From: Oleiagrimonas sp963747595
GTDB lineage: Bacteria > Pseudomonadota > Gammaproteobacteria > Xanthomonadales > Rhodanobacteraceae
Assembly: GCA_963747595.1 (NCBI GenBank)
Contig: CAVVFO010000001.1
Span: 806,001 to 870,000 of the forward strand
Length of the DNA stretch: 64,000 nucleotides
Direction: 5' to 3'
Positions within the stretch are counted from its first letter, which is position 1. Each line of letters starts with the position of its first letter. Below, piece after piece: positions 44,702-54,817 of this stretch. The notes under the pieces were generated by a model. It was given only the letters and a program-made list of their open reading frames with translations, did no database searches and was not told the DNA's origin. The translations under genes and the position numbers were made by a program.

Positions 44702-45355
44702 ATGAACGACACCACACTGCAACGTCACCTGCGCGACCTGTTCGACGATCGCGAGGTCGAGCTGGAACCCGATGAAGACGGCTGGCTGCTGACGGACGGG
44801 GAATTTCCGGCCTTGCGCGGCACATGGCATGAACCGACCGCCGAAGCACCGGGGCGGTTGGACATTGACATCGTGCTGGACGAGGACCGCCGGATCGAGG
44901 AAAGCTTCGCCGGCGAGGGGCGCGGCGAGACGGGCCTGCGTGATGCTCTGGGACATTTCGAGCGCGGGGCGCTGCCCGTGTTGCTGGCCGCGTGCTGGTA
45001 TATCACCGACGATCGCACATTCGATATCGCGACCTGGGAGCTCGGGTTGCGCAGCTGGGATGTCTTCATGGGCCGCTGGATGCTGCGCGGCGATGGTGAT
45101 GAGACGGTGACGCCACCCGGGGCAGCGTTCCGCGCCATCGAGACCGCACTGAAGGACGAGGCCCTGCCACCGGGGCCGCACGCCCTGCGCCTGTTTCATG
45201 TTCACGATGCGGATACCGGTGCCGCCACCGAGGTGCTGCTGGACAATGCACCATGGCCGGCCGGCACCCGGGGGCTGGAGGCGTGCGACTGGCCGTCGCG
45301 TGCAGGCAGCTACAGCGCGCATTGCCTGATCCTTCTGGACGTGCGCGATTACTGA
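44702..45355 (+). CDS. DUF6348-like protein
   Basis: The 217-residue cytoplasmic protein fits the DUF6348 pattern: EDGWLLTDGEFPALRGTW, a beta strand RLDIDIVLDEDRRIEESFAG, then a helix ALGHFERGALPVLLAACW. There is no signal peptide or membrane segment. Function unknown, although the fold recurs near polymorphic-toxin immunity genes; no toxin gene is adjacent. A ribosome-binding site (CGGAGA) precedes the ATG at 44702. Confidence 0.65.
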   Translation: MNDTTLQRHLRDLFDDREVELEPDEDGWLLTDGEFPALRGTWHEPTAEAPGRLDIDIVLDEDRRIEESFAGEGRGETGLRDALGHFERGALPVLLAACWYITDDRTFDIATWELGLRSWDVFMGRWMLRGDGDETVTPPGAAFRAIETALKDEALPPGPHALRLFHVHDADTGAATEVLLDNAPWPAGTRGLEACDWPSRAGSYSAHCLILLDVRDY

Positions 45356-45439
45356 CCCTGTCCCTGGGCCGGCGGCGGCTGGCCGTGACGGGAGTGGCGG
45401 GGCGATAATCAGAAGCTGATTCGATTTGACGGAGCCGCC

Positions 45440-47110
45440 ATGACTGAACCGACCCGCATCGACACCAGCCGCGAGATCCATCCGCCGCGTGGTCCTGAGC
45501 TGTCCTGCAAGAACTGGCAGATCGAGGCGGCCTACCGCATGATCCAGCATAATCTGGATCCCGAGGTGGCGGAGAATCCGGCCGAGCTGGTGGTCTATGG
45601 CGGCATCGGTCGTGCCGCGCGCAACTGGGAATGCTTCGACGCCATCCTGAAATCGCTGCGCGAGCTGGAGGAAGACGAAACCCTGCTGGTGCAGTCGGGC
45701 AAGCCGGTCGGTGTGTTTCGCACCCATGTCGATGCGCCGCGCGTGCTGATCGCCAACTCCAATCTGGTGCCGGCCTGGGCCAACTGGGAGCACTTCCACG
45801 AGCTGGACAAAAAAGGCCTGATGATGTTCGGCCAGATGACGGCCGGTTCGTGGATCTACATCGGCTCGCAGGGCATCGTGCAGGGCACCTACGAGACCTT
45901 CGTGGAGATGGGCCGGCAGAGCTATGGCGGTCACCTCAAGGGCAAATGGATCCTCACCGCGGGCCTGGGTGGCATGGGCGGCGCGCAGCCGCTGGCCGCG
46001 TCGCTGGCGGGCGCCTGTTCGCTGAATATCGAGTGCCAGCAGAGCCGCATCGATTTTCGCCTGAAGACGCGCTACGTGGACGAGCAGGCGGACGATCTGG
46101 ATGACGCCCTGGCGCGCATCGACAAGTACACCAAGGCCGGCGAGGCCAAATCCATCGCACTGCTGGGCAACGCCGCGCAGATCCTGCCGCAGATGGTCGA
46201 GCGCGGCGTCAAACCGGACGCAGTCACCGACCAGACCAGCGCGCACGACCCGGTCAACGGCTACCTGCCGCTGGGCTGGAGCCTCGAGCAGTGGTTCGAA
46301 CGCCGCAAGAGCGATCCGGACGGTACCCGCGACGCCGCCAAGGCATCCATGAAGCAGCACGTGGACGCCATGCTGGCCTTCCACGCGCAGGGCATCCCCA
46401 CCTTCGACTACGGCAACAACATCCGCCAGATGGCCTTCGATGCCGGCTGCATTAACGCGTTCGATTTTCCGGGATTCGTGCCGGCCTACGTGCGGCCGCT
46501 GTTCTGCCGTGGCATCGGCCCGTTCCGCTGGGTGGCGCTGTCCGGCGACCCGGACGACATCGCCAGGACCGACGCCAAGGTGAAGGAACTGATTCCGGAG
46601 GACGCGCACCTGCACAACTGGCTGGACATGGCCGAAAAGCGCATCAGCTTCCAGGGCCTGCCGTCGCGCATCTGCTGGGTGGGGCTCGGCCAGCGCGACA
46701 CGCTGGGCCTGGCGTTCAACGAAATGGTGCGCAACGGCGAACTGAAGGGCCCGATCGCCATCGGTCGTGATCACCTGGATTCAGGATCCGTTGCCAGCCC
46801 GAACCGCGAAACCGAATCCATGCGCGACGGCTCCGATGCCGTGTCCGACTGGCCGTTGTTGAATGCGCTTCTCAACACCGCCAGCGGTGCCACCTGGGTC
46901 AGCTTCCATCACGGCGGCGGCGTGGGCATGGGCTACAGCCAGCACGCCGGTCTGGTCATCGTCTGCGACGGTACCGAGGCCGCCGACAAGCGCATCGCCC
47001 GCGTGCTGTGGAACGATCCTGCCAGCGGCGTGATGCGCCACGCCGATGCCGGCTATGAAGACGCCATCGCCTGCGCCCGCGACAATGGCCTCAAACTGCC
47101 GATGGTGTGA
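45440..47110 (+). CDS. hutU: Urocanate hydratase (HutU)
   Basis: The 556-residue protein is full length and matches urocanase throughout: ELVVYGGIGRAARNWECFD, VGVFRTHVDAPRVLIANSN, the NAD-binding TAGLGGMGGAQPLAASLAGA, and the C-terminal SFHHGGGVGMGYSQHAGLVI. It converts urocanate to 4-imidazolone-5-propionate in histidine catabolism. No hutH, hutI, hutG or hutC gene lies in the window, so it is separated from the rest of a hut operon or is an orphan. GGAG lies 7 bases before the ATG. Confidence 0.97.
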   Translation: MTEPTRIDTSREIHPPRGPELSCKNWQIEAAYRMIQHNLDPEVAENPAELVVYGGIGRAARNWECFDAILKSLRELEEDETLLVQSGKPVGVFRTHVDAPRVLIANSNLVPAWANWEHFHELDKKGLMMFGQMTAGSWIYIGSQGIVQGTYETFVEMGRQSYGGHLKGKWILTAGLGGMGGAQPLAASLAGACSLNIECQQSRIDFRLKTRYVDEQADDLDDALARIDKYTKAGEAKSIALLGNAAQILPQMVERGVKPDAVTDQTSAHDPVNGYLPLGWSLEQWFERRKSDPDGTRDAAKASMKQHVDAMLAFHAQGIPTFDYGNNIRQMAFDAGCINAFDFPGFVPAYVRPLFCRGIGPFRWVALSGDPDDIARTDAKVKELIPEDAHLHNWLDMAEKRISFQGLPSRICWVGLGQRDTLGLAFNEMVRNGELKGPIAIGRDHLDSGSVASPNRETESMRDGSDAVSDWPLLNALLNTASGATWVSFHHGGGVGMGYSQHAGLVIVCDGTEAADKRIARVLWNDPASGVMRHADAGYEDAIACARDNGLKLPMV

Positions 47111-47181
47111 GTGTTCAAACTTGATGTTGCATGATGGCGGCGAGGGTCAGCGCCGGCGACAGCAGCAGCCGAGCGCCGGCA

Positions 47182-47233
47182 GTCATTCCGAAAGCGTGCC
47201 GACCCGCGGTATGCGCACCGTCGCGGGAATGAC
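47182..47233. repeat. Degenerate REP-like inverted repeat before pgi
   Basis: gtcattcc (47182-47189) and ggaatgac (47226-47233) form inverted ends of a 52-base unit, the same end motif as the palindrome at 38511. It lies between hutU and pgi; a role in hutU termination is possible. Confidence 0.6.
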
Positions 47234-47313
47234 GGAAAGCAGGCCATTCGAAGTGGCCCCGGCTCCCCGTTGTCGCAGACAAGAAACTGATTTTCTTAAA
47301 AAAAGAGTTCATC

Positions 47314-48972
47314 ATGGATCAATCCACATCGAGCCCCTCCGCCACCGACTTGACCCGGCGCCCGCAGTGGCGCGCGTTGCAGGAGCATCTGCGGGCGCTG
47401 CAATCCCGCCATCTGCGCGACCTCTTCGCCACGGATCCGGATCGTGGCGAGCGCCTGACCGTGGAAGCGGCGGGTCTGTACATGGACTATTCCAAGCAGC
47501 GCGTCACCGACGAAACGCTCGGCCTGCTGCGCGAACTGGCCGATGCCTGCGGCGTGGGTGAGCGCACCGAGGCGATGTTCCGCGGCGAGCACATCAACAC
47601 CACCGAGGACCGGGCGGTGTTGCATGTGGCGTTGCGCGCGCCGAAAGACGCGCGTATCGAGGTGGACGGCCACAACGTGGTGCCGGACGTGCACGAGGTG
47701 CTGGATCGCATGGCGACCTTCGCCGAGAGCGTGCGCGGTGGCGAGTGGACCGGGCACACGGGCAAGCGCATCCGCAACGTGATCAGCATCGGCATTGGCG
47801 GCTCGGACCTTGGCCCCGTCATGGCCTACGAGGCGCTGCGCCATTACAGCAAGCGCGACATGACATTCTGCTTCGTCTCCAACGTGGACGGCACGGATCT
47901 GGCCGAGGCCACGCGGGGTCTGGATGCGGCCGAGACCCTGTTCATCGTCTGCTCCAAGACCTTCACCACGCTGGAAACGCTTTCCAATGCGCGCGCGGCA
48001 CGCGACTGGTGCCTGAAAACCCTGGGCGATGAGAAGGCCATCGCCAAACATTTCGTCGCCGTGTCCACCAATGCCGAGGGCGTGGGAAAATTCGGCATCG
48101 ATACCGCGCACATGTTCGGTTTCTGGGACTGGGTCGGTGGTCGTTATTCCATGGATTCGGCCATTGGCCTGTCCACCATGCTGGCGATCGGTGCGGACAA
48201 TTTTCGCGCCATGCTGGCCGGCTTCCACGCCATGGACGAGCATTTCCGCACTGCGCCCGCGGAAAAGAACCTGCCGCTGCTGATGGGCCTTCTGGCGATC
48301 TGGAACACCAATTTCCTGGGCGCCACAACGCAGGCCGTGCTGCCCTACGAGCAGTACCTCAAGCGCTTCCCCGCATACCTGCAGCAGCTGACCATGGAGA
48401 GCAACGGCAAGCACGTCACGCTGGACGGCAGCACCGTGGATTACCTCACCGGGCCCATCTACTGGGGTGAGCCGGGCACCAACGGCCAGCATTCGTTCTA
48501 CCAGCTGATCCACCAGGGCACGCGGCTGATTCCGTGCGATTTCATCGGCTTCTGCAAGACGGCCAACCCGCTGGGCGAACAGCATGACCTGCTGATGGCC
48601 AACCTGATCGCGCAGAGCGAGGCGCTGGCATTCGGCAAGACCTCCGAGGAAGTCCAAGCCGAGGGCGTCAAGGATGCCCAAGTGCCGCATCGCACATTCG
48701 AGGGCAACCGGCCCAGCACCACCATTCTCGCCGAGCGCCTGGACCCGCACACGTTGGGCACGCTGGTGGCGCTGTATGAGCACAGCGTGTTCGTGCAGGG
48801 CGTGATCTGGGGCATCGATTCGTTCGATCAGTGGGGCGTGGAGCTGGGCAAGGCGCTGGCCAAACGCACCGCGTCCGAGATCACCAGCGAAGATGCGCCG
48901 GAACTGGATCACGACAGTTCCACCAATGCACTGATCCGGCGCTATCGCCAGCGCAAGGGAGTCGCATCATGA
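47314..48972 (+). CDS. pgi: Glucose-6-phosphate isomerase (Pgi)
   Basis: Pgi interconverts glucose-6-phosphate and fructose-6-phosphate. The 552-residue product has the SIGIGGSDLGPVMAYEAL and SKTFTTLETLSNARAARDW phosphate sites, the family signature around DWVGGRYSMDSAIGLS, and the catalytic Glu/His near GTNGQHSFYQLIHQGTR. It overlaps pgm by 4 bases, forming a sugar-phosphate pair. It begins MDQSTSSPSATDL, slightly longer than some relatives. No glk or zwf is nearby. Confidence 0.97.
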   Translation: MDQSTSSPSATDLTRRPQWRALQEHLRALQSRHLRDLFATDPDRGERLTVEAAGLYMDYSKQRVTDETLGLLRELADACGVGERTEAMFRGEHINTTEDRAVLHVALRAPKDARIEVDGHNVVPDVHEVLDRMATFAESVRGGEWTGHTGKRIRNVISIGIGGSDLGPVMAYEALRHYSKRDMTFCFVSNVDGTDLAEATRGLDAAETLFIVCSKTFTTLETLSNARAARDWCLKTLGDEKAIAKHFVAVSTNAEGVGKFGIDTAHMFGFWDWVGGRYSMDSAIGLSTMLAIGADNFRAMLAGFHAMDEHFRTAPAEKNLPLLMGLLAIWNTNFLGATTQAVLPYEQYLKRFPAYLQQLTMESNGKHVTLDGSTVDYLTGPIYWGEPGTNGQHSFYQLIHQGTRLIPCDFIGFCKTANPLGEQHDLLMANLIAQSEALAFGKTSEEVQAEGVKDAQVPHRTFEGNRPSTTILAERLDPHTLGTLVALYEHSVFVQGVIWGIDSFDQWGVELGKALAKRTASEITSEDAPELDHDSSTNALIRRYRQRKGVAS

Positions 48973-50633
48973 GCAAGGGCAGTTCCCTGGCCGGCAAGCC
49001 GGCGCCCGAGTCGCTGCTGGTGGACGTCTCGAAATTGTTGAGCGCGTACACCGATCTCACGCCCGATCCGGCGGAGGCGTCACAGCGCGTGTCCTTCGGC
49101 ACTTCCGGTCATCGTGGGTCCTCGTTCCAGCGCAGCTTCAACGAGGCGCATATCCTGGCGATGAGTCAGGCCATCTGCGATTACCGCAGGAAGCAGGGCA
49201 TCGATGGTCCGCTGTTTCTGGGGTTCGATACCCACGCATTGTCGCGTCCGGCGTTCGAGAATGCGCTGGAAGTGCTGGCCGCCAACGACGTGCAGACGCT
49301 GATTGCCAGGGATGACGAGTTCACGCCGACACCGGCCATCTCGCACGCCATCCTGGTCTACAACAAGCTGATCCGTGACAAGGGTCGCGCCAGCGGCCTG
49401 GCCGACGGTATCGTCATCACGCCATCGCACAATCCGCCGGACAATGGCGGCTTCAAGTACAACCCCACCAACGGCGGTCCGGCCGACAAGGACATCACCG
49501 GCTGGATCGAGGACCGCGCCAACGGGCTGCTGGAGGATGGTCTCAAGGGCGTGAAACGCCTGCCGTTGCAGCAGGCGCGCAACGCTCTCACCACGCGCGA
49601 GCATGACTTTCTCGACACCTATGTCGCCGACCTGGCCAAGGTCGTCGATTTCGACCTGATCCGCAGCGCCGGCATCCGCATGGGCGTCGATCCGCTGGGC
49701 GGCGCCGGCGTGCACTACTGGGCGCCGATCGCCGAGCGCTACGGGATCGACCTCACCGTGGTCAGCGACGCGGTGGATCCGCAGTTCGGCTTCATGACAG
49801 TGGATTGGGACGGCCAGATCCGCATGGATCCATCGTCACCCGATGCCATGCAGCGCCTGATCGGTCTCAAGGATCAATATGACGTCGCGTTCGCCTGCGA
49901 CACGGATCATGACCGCCACGGCATCGTTACCCGCAGCGCCGGACTGATGTCGGCGAACCACTACCTGTCGGTGCTGATCGATCACCTGTTCCGCAACCGT
50001 CCGCAGTGGAGCGACACCGCCGCGGTGGGCAAGACCGTGGTCAGCACGGCGTTGATCGACCGCGTGGCAAAGCGGCTGGGGCGCGAGCTGTATGAAGTGC
50101 CGGTCGGCTTCAAGTGGTTTGCCGAGGGCCTGTTCGACGGCTCACTGGGCTTCGCTTGCGAGGAGAGCGCGGGAGCTTCGTTCCTGCGCCGCGACGGCAG
50201 CGTCTGGACCACGGACAAGGACGGTCTGGTGCCCTCCCTGCTGGCCGCCGAAATGACTGCACGCCACGGCAAGGACCCCTCCGAATTGTATACGCAGTTG
50301 ACCGACGACCTGGGCAAGCCGTTCACCGACCGTGTCGAGGCCGCCGCCACGCCCAAGCAGAAGAAGGCGTTGGCCAGACTCTCGCCCGATCAACTGAAAA
50401 GGGATCAGCTGGCCGGCGAACCGATCCAGCAGATACTGGACAAGGCGCCGGGCAACGACGCGGCCATCGGCGGCATCAAGGTCATGGCCGAAAGCGGCTG
50501 GTTCGCGGCGCGACCGTCGGGCACCGAGGACATCTACAAGATCTACGCTGAAAGTTTCCAGAGCGAGACGCATCTCGCGGCCATCCTGAAGGAGGCGCAG
50601 GACACAGTGGATACGGCGTTGAAAGAGGCGTAG
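48969..50633 (+). CDS. pgm: Phosphoglucomutase, alpha-D-glucose specific (Pgm)
   Basis: Pgm interconverts glucose-1-phosphate and glucose-6-phosphate. The 554-residue enzyme has the phosphoserine loop GIVITPSHNPPDNGGFKYNP (Ser of TPSHNPP), the metal-binding Asp triad region AFACDTDHDRHG, the sugar loop CEESAGASFLRRDG and the C-terminal phosphate loop RPSGTEDIYKIYAESF. Its ATG overlaps the pgi stop. The GH94 phosphorylase starts 129 bases downstream and would feed glucose-1-phosphate into this enzyme. Confidence 0.97.
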   Translation: MSKGSSLAGKPAPESLLVDVSKLLSAYTDLTPDPAEASQRVSFGTSGHRGSSFQRSFNEAHILAMSQAICDYRRKQGIDGPLFLGFDTHALSRPAFENALEVLAANDVQTLIARDDEFTPTPAISHAILVYNKLIRDKGRASGLADGIVITPSHNPPDNGGFKYNPTNGGPADKDITGWIEDRANGLLEDGLKGVKRLPLQQARNALTTREHDFLDTYVADLAKVVDFDLIRSAGIRMGVDPLGGAGVHYWAPIAERYGIDLTVVSDAVDPQFGFMTVDWDGQIRMDPSSPDAMQRLIGLKDQYDVAFACDTDHDRHGIVTRSAGLMSANHYLSVLIDHLFRNRPQWSDTAAVGKTVVSTALIDRVAKRLGRELYEVPVGFKWFAEGLFDGSLGFACEESAGASFLRRDGSVWTTDKDGLVPSLLAAEMTARHGKDPSELYTQLTDDLGKPFTDRVEAAATPKQKKALARLSPDQLKRDQLAGEPIQQILDKAPGNDAAIGGIKVMAESGWFAARPSGTEDIYKIYAESFQSETHLAAILKEAQDTVDTALKEA

Positions 50634-50762
50634 TCACTCCAGCGTCTATGCATCCTGCTCACATGGTCACCGGGAGAATGAACGGCTTGATCGCAGTCGT
50701 CACGTCGAACGGCACACGGTCGTGCCGTTCCGTCATTTCCATGCGTTCAGAGGTATTTCCCC

Positions 50763-53700
50763 GTGCCTTGCAGTTCCCGTTCTCCAGCGCAGTCGAACCC
50801 CGCAGCACGCGTGCAGCTGCTGTCCAACGGCAGCTATGCGGCGATGATCAATGCCAATGGCTCGGGATACAGTTGCTGGCGCGACTTTGCGGTCACCCGC
50901 TGGCGCGAAGATCCGGTCGGCGACGGCTGGGGCAATTATCTGCTGTTGCGCGACGAATCCAGCGGCGAAGTCTGGTCCTCGGCGCCGCAGCCCATCGGCG
51001 CAGTGTTTGCAGATGACAAGACCGAGATGGCCGAAGGCCGCGTCGCCATCACCCGGCGATACGATGATCTGGAAAGCCGCCTGCAGGTCGCCGTTGACGC
51101 TGACCATGATGTGGAGTTGCGGCGCCTCACGCTGACCAACCACGGCGATGTGGCGCGCGACATCAGCCTCACGTCCTACGCGGAACTGGTCCTGGGCCCG
51201 GCCTCCGCAGATGCAGCGCATCCGGCGTTCTCGAAGATGTTCGTGCAGACTGCCTGGATCGCGGACGGCGGCATCCTGCTTGCAACGCGGCGCCGGCGCT
51301 CACCGGATGAGCCTGAGGTCTGGGCCGCACACGTGGCCGTGGTCGACGGGCAGGACGAGGACACGGTCGAATTCGAGACGGACCGCATGCGTTTCCTGGG
51401 CCGCGGCAATACGTTGCGCCGGGCCCACGCCATGCGCCCCGACATGCGCCTTTCCTGCAGCAGTGGCTGCGTGCTCGATCCCGTGTTCAGCCTGCGCCGG
51501 CGCGTGCATATTGCACCGGGTGCCAGCGTGCGCGTGGATTTTTTCACCGCCGTGGCCGATGCGCGTCCGGACGTGCTGGATCTGGCGCAGTCGCTGCGTG
51601 AGGACGGCGCCGGCGATCGTCTGGTCGCCGCCCCGCAGGAGCGCCCCGGCAGCGGAGGGCCCCCGCCGGATATCGACGCGGACCAGGCTGCGCGTTTCAA
51701 TGCACTTGCGGGCGCCATTTTGTATGCCGATGCACGATTGCGTGCCTCAGGCGACGAGCTGGCACGGGGCAGCGGCGGCCCGCCGGTCTTGTGGGGATGC
51801 GGTATTTCCGGCGACCGGCCGATTGTGCTGATGCGCGTGGCCGCGACAGACCACCTGCCGCGCGTGAACGAGCTCCTCTCGGCGCAGCGCTACTGGCAAT
51901 CGAAACGCCTGGCAGCAGACGTGGTGCTTCTCGATGCAGCAGATGATGACGAGCACCTGCTCGAGCAGATGCAGGTGCGGGCCGAAGCACAAAACAGTCA
52001 GCTGGATGGCGATGATGGCGCCGTCGAGGCAAGGGCCTTCGTGCTGCGCGAGACGGATCTCCCGCACGAGGTGCGTGAGGGGTTGATGACCGCCGCACGC
52101 ATTGCGTGGGACGCAGCCGATGCCTGGCCGGACATGGAGGAGGTCTCGAGCGTTCACGGCGAGGCGGCGCAGGTGGCTCCAGTGGCCGCTCCCGACACGA
52201 GTGGCGGCCCGTCACCCGGCACGCCGGGTGAAGGCGAATTCGACAATGGCATGGGTGGTTTCGTCGAGTCCGGGCGCGCGTACGCCATCACCCTCGCGAA
52301 CGGGCGCTGTACGCCGCAGCCATGGATCAACGTGATTGCCAACATGGATTTCGGCTTCTTGGTCTCGGCCGAGGGTGGCGGTTATGCGTGGTCGATCAAC
52401 AGCCAGCAAAATCCGTTGACGCCGTGGCCCAACGACGCGGTCAGCGACACGCCGCATGACGTGTTGTATCTGCGCGATGCCGACAGCGGCGCTGTCTGGA
52501 GCGCCACCGCGGAACCCATGCGGGTGCCGCGCGTGCGCTACACCGCACGACACGAGAAAGGATCCAGCAGCTTCGGGCACACGGCGCACGAGATCAACGT
52601 GGAGTTGCTGCAGTTCGTTCCCAGGCATGGCTCGGTCAAGATTTCGCGGTTGCGGCTGCATAATCGTTCGCCGGGGAAACGGCGTCTGGAGATCACCGGC
52701 TACGTCGAGTGGGCGCTCGCTCCCAACGGCAAAACATCCGGTCCGTATGTGCTCACCGAACGCGATGATGCCACCGGTGCGCTGTTCGCCCGCAACCGCT
52801 GGCGCGAGGACTTTGCCGAGCGTGTCGCATTCGTGGATCTCGGCGGCCGGCAGACCTCGTGCACCGGCGACCGTCTGGGATTTCTCGGGCGGCTCGGCAG
52901 TGTGGCGTGGCCGGCCGCGCCGATTGAAGGTGGCGACTTGTCGGGCCGCGTCGGAGCGGGGCTGCATCCCTGTGGTGCGCTGCGCACGTTGGTGGAACTG
53001 GAGCCGGGCGCGTGCGTCGACATCCTCATGCTGCTCGGCGATGCAGCCGATGCCAGTCAGGCACGGGCATTGATCGAGACCTATCGGTCAGCCGACCTCG
53101 ATCGTGTCCTCGATGCTGCGCGCGAACCGTGGGACAGCATGCTCGATACCGTACAGGTACACACGCCGGATCGCGCCATGGATATCGTTCTCAACGACTG
53201 GTTGCTGTACCAGACGCTGGGCTGCCGTGTATGGGCGCGGACCGCCTATTACCAGGCCAGCGGTGCCTACGGCTTCCGTGACCAGTTGCAGGATGTGCTG
53301 GCGCTGTGCGTGGCGCGTCCGGATATCGCCCGCGAACACCTGCTGCGGGCCGCGGGGCGACAGTTCCCGCCGGGAGACGTGCAGCACTGGTGGCTTCCGC
53401 CCTCCGGCAAGGGCATCCGCACGCGCATCAAGGATGACCGCATCTGGCTGGCCTACGCCGCCGCGTACTACGTCACCACCACCGGCGATACCGCGGTCCT
53501 GGACGAAAACGTGCCCTTCCTCGAGGGTGATGCCATCGAAGACGGCAAGGCGGATGCGTTCTTTCAGCCGCAGACGTCCGAGGAGACGGTCAGCCTCTAC
53601 GAGCATGCCGCCCGGGCCATCGATTCCAGCCTCACGCGCGGCGCCCACGGGCTGCCGCTGATCGGTCACGGTGACTGGAATGACGGCATGAACAACGTGG

Positions 53701-54668
53701 GTGCCGAGGGGCACGGCGAAAGCGTCTGGCTGGCGTGGCTGCTGCTGGCCGCGATCCGCGCCTGGATACCGTTTGCCGGGGCGCGTAACGAGCAGGAGCG
53801 CATCGACACGTGGCGAACGTACGCCGATGAACTGGAGAAAGTGCTGGATGGTCCGTCCGGCTGGGACGGCGAGTGGTATCGCCGCGGCTACTACGATGAC
53901 GGCACACCGCTGGGCTCTTCCGGCAGCGAGGCGTGCAGGATCGCCCAGATCGCGCAATCGTGGAGCCTGATCTCCGGTGCCGGCGATGCCGACCACGCAA
54001 GGCAGGCGATGGCGGCGGTGGAAACATACCTGATCCGCCATGACGACAAGGTGGCGCTGCTGTTCACGCCGCCGTTCGACAAAACGTCCATGAATCCCGG
54101 CTACATCAAGGGCTACCCGCCTGGCGTTCGCGAAAACGGCGGCCAGTACACCCATGGTGCCATCTGGTCGGTCTTCGGCCATGCGAAGCTGGGCCAGGGC
54201 GATGAGGCCAAGGCGCTGTTCGACATCCTCAATCCCATCCGTCACGGGGACACGGCGCAAGCCATGGAGCGCTACCAGGTGGAGCCCTACGTGACCTGCG
54301 CGGACGTCTATTCAGTGGAGCCGTACATCGGACGCGGCGGCTGGACGTGGTACACAGGGTCGGCTGGCTGGCTGTATCGCGCCGGGCTGGAGGCCATTCT
54401 GGGATTTCGCCGCCAGGGCGATCGACTGCTGATCGAGCCGTGCATCCCCGCCTCGTGGCCGGGCTACGCCATCACCTACCGGCATCGTGGTGATGGCGAT
54501 GCAGTGACGTGTTACGAGATCGCCGTGGAAAATCCGCACGGTGTTCAGCACGGCGTCATCCTGATCGCACTCGATGAGGTGGCCCAAGTCGACGCCGCGG
54601 CGGGCATCGCCCTGCTCGGTGACGGGCAGACCCATCAAGTGCGTGTGGTCATGGGGGCCGCGGGTTGA
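50763..54668 (+). CDS. GH94-family beta-glucan phosphorylase (cyclic-glucan-synthase C-terminal type)
   Basis: The 1301-residue protein contains two supersandwich (Glyco_transf_36) domains, near residues 20-280 and 500-720, then a linker and the (alpha/alpha)6 GH94 catalytic domain. The catalytic Asp lies in GHGDWNDGMNNVGAEG near residue 970, followed by WDGEWYRRGYYDDGTPLG and QYTHGAIWSVFGH. This is the layout of the C-terminal half of NdvB cyclic beta-1,2-glucan synthase and of free 1,2-beta-oligoglucan phosphorylases; the GT84 half and membrane segments are absent and there is no signal peptide. It should yield glucose-1-phosphate from beta-glucans in the cytoplasm. The GTG start at 50763 has AGAGG upstream. 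Confidence 0.88.
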   Translation: MPCSSRSPAQSNPAARVQLLSNGSYAAMINANGSGYSCWRDFAVTRWREDPVGDGWGNYLLLRDESSGEVWSSAPQPIGAVFADDKTEMAEGRVAITRRYDDLESRLQVAVDADHDVELRRLTLTNHGDVARDISLTSYAELVLGPASADAAHPAFSKMFVQTAWIADGGILLATRRRRSPDEPEVWAAHVAVVDGQDEDTVEFETDRMRFLGRGNTLRRAHAMRPDMRLSCSSGCVLDPVFSLRRRVHIAPGASVRVDFFTAVADARPDVLDLAQSLREDGAGDRLVAAPQERPGSGGPPPDIDADQAARFNALAGAILYADARLRASGDELARGSGGPPVLWGCGISGDRPIVLMRVAATDHLPRVNELLSAQRYWQSKRLAADVVLLDAADDDEHLLEQMQVRAEAQNSQLDGDDGAVEARAFVLRETDLPHEVREGLMTAARIAWDAADAWPDMEEVSSVHGEAAQVAPVAAPDTSGGPSPGTPGEGEFDNGMGGFVESGRAYAITLANGRCTPQPWINVIANMDFGFLVSAEGGGYAWSINSQQNPLTPWPNDAVSDTPHDVLYLRDADSGAVWSATAEPMRVPRVRYTARHEKGSSSFGHTAHEINVELLQFVPRHGSVKISRLRLHNRSPGKRRLEITGYVEWALAPNGKTSGPYVLTERDDATGALFARNRWREDFAERVAFVDLGGRQTSCTGDRLGFLGRLGSVAWPAAPIEGGDLSGRVGAGLHPCGALRTLVELEPGACVDILMLLGDAADASQARALIETYRSADLDRVLDAAREPWDSMLDTVQVHTPDRAMDIVLNDWLLYQTLGCRVWARTAYYQASGAYGFRDQLQDVLALCVARPDIAREHLLRAAGRQFPPGDVQHWWLPPSGKGIRTRIKDDRIWLAYAAAYYVTTTGDTAVLDENVPFLEGDAIEDGKADAFFQPQTSEETVSLYEHAARAIDSSLTRGAHGLPLIGHGDWNDGMNNVGAEGHGESVWLAWLLLAAIRAWIPFAGARNEQERIDTWRTYADELEKVLDGPSGWDGEWYRRGYYDDGTPLGSSGSEACRIAQIAQSWSLISGAGDADHARQAMAAVETYLIRHDDKVALLFTPPFDKTSMNPGYIKGYPPGVRENGGQYTHGAIWSVFGHAKLGQGDEAKALFDILNPIRHGDTAQAMERYQVEPYVTCADVYSVEPYIGRGGWTWYTGSAGWLYRAGLEAILGFRRQGDRLLIEPCIPASWPGYAITYRHRGDGDAVTCYEIAVENPHGVQHGVILIALDEVAQVDAAAGIALLGDGQTHQVRVVMGAAG

Positions 54669-54817
54669 GCGCAGGCCGCCCATCGCCGCGCGTTGATCCA
54701 GGTGGCCAGGGCCATGACGCGGCCGGAGTTTGCTCGGATCGCGAACGACTGCGTGTACGACAGGAAATATTTTTCCACCGCCAGCAACCCGTGCGCGATT
54801 GGTGGCATACTTCCCCC

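Noticed and set aside
44543..46774. 743-codon minus-strand frame
   Set aside because: Antisense to the DUF6348 gene and hutU; no recognisable motif.
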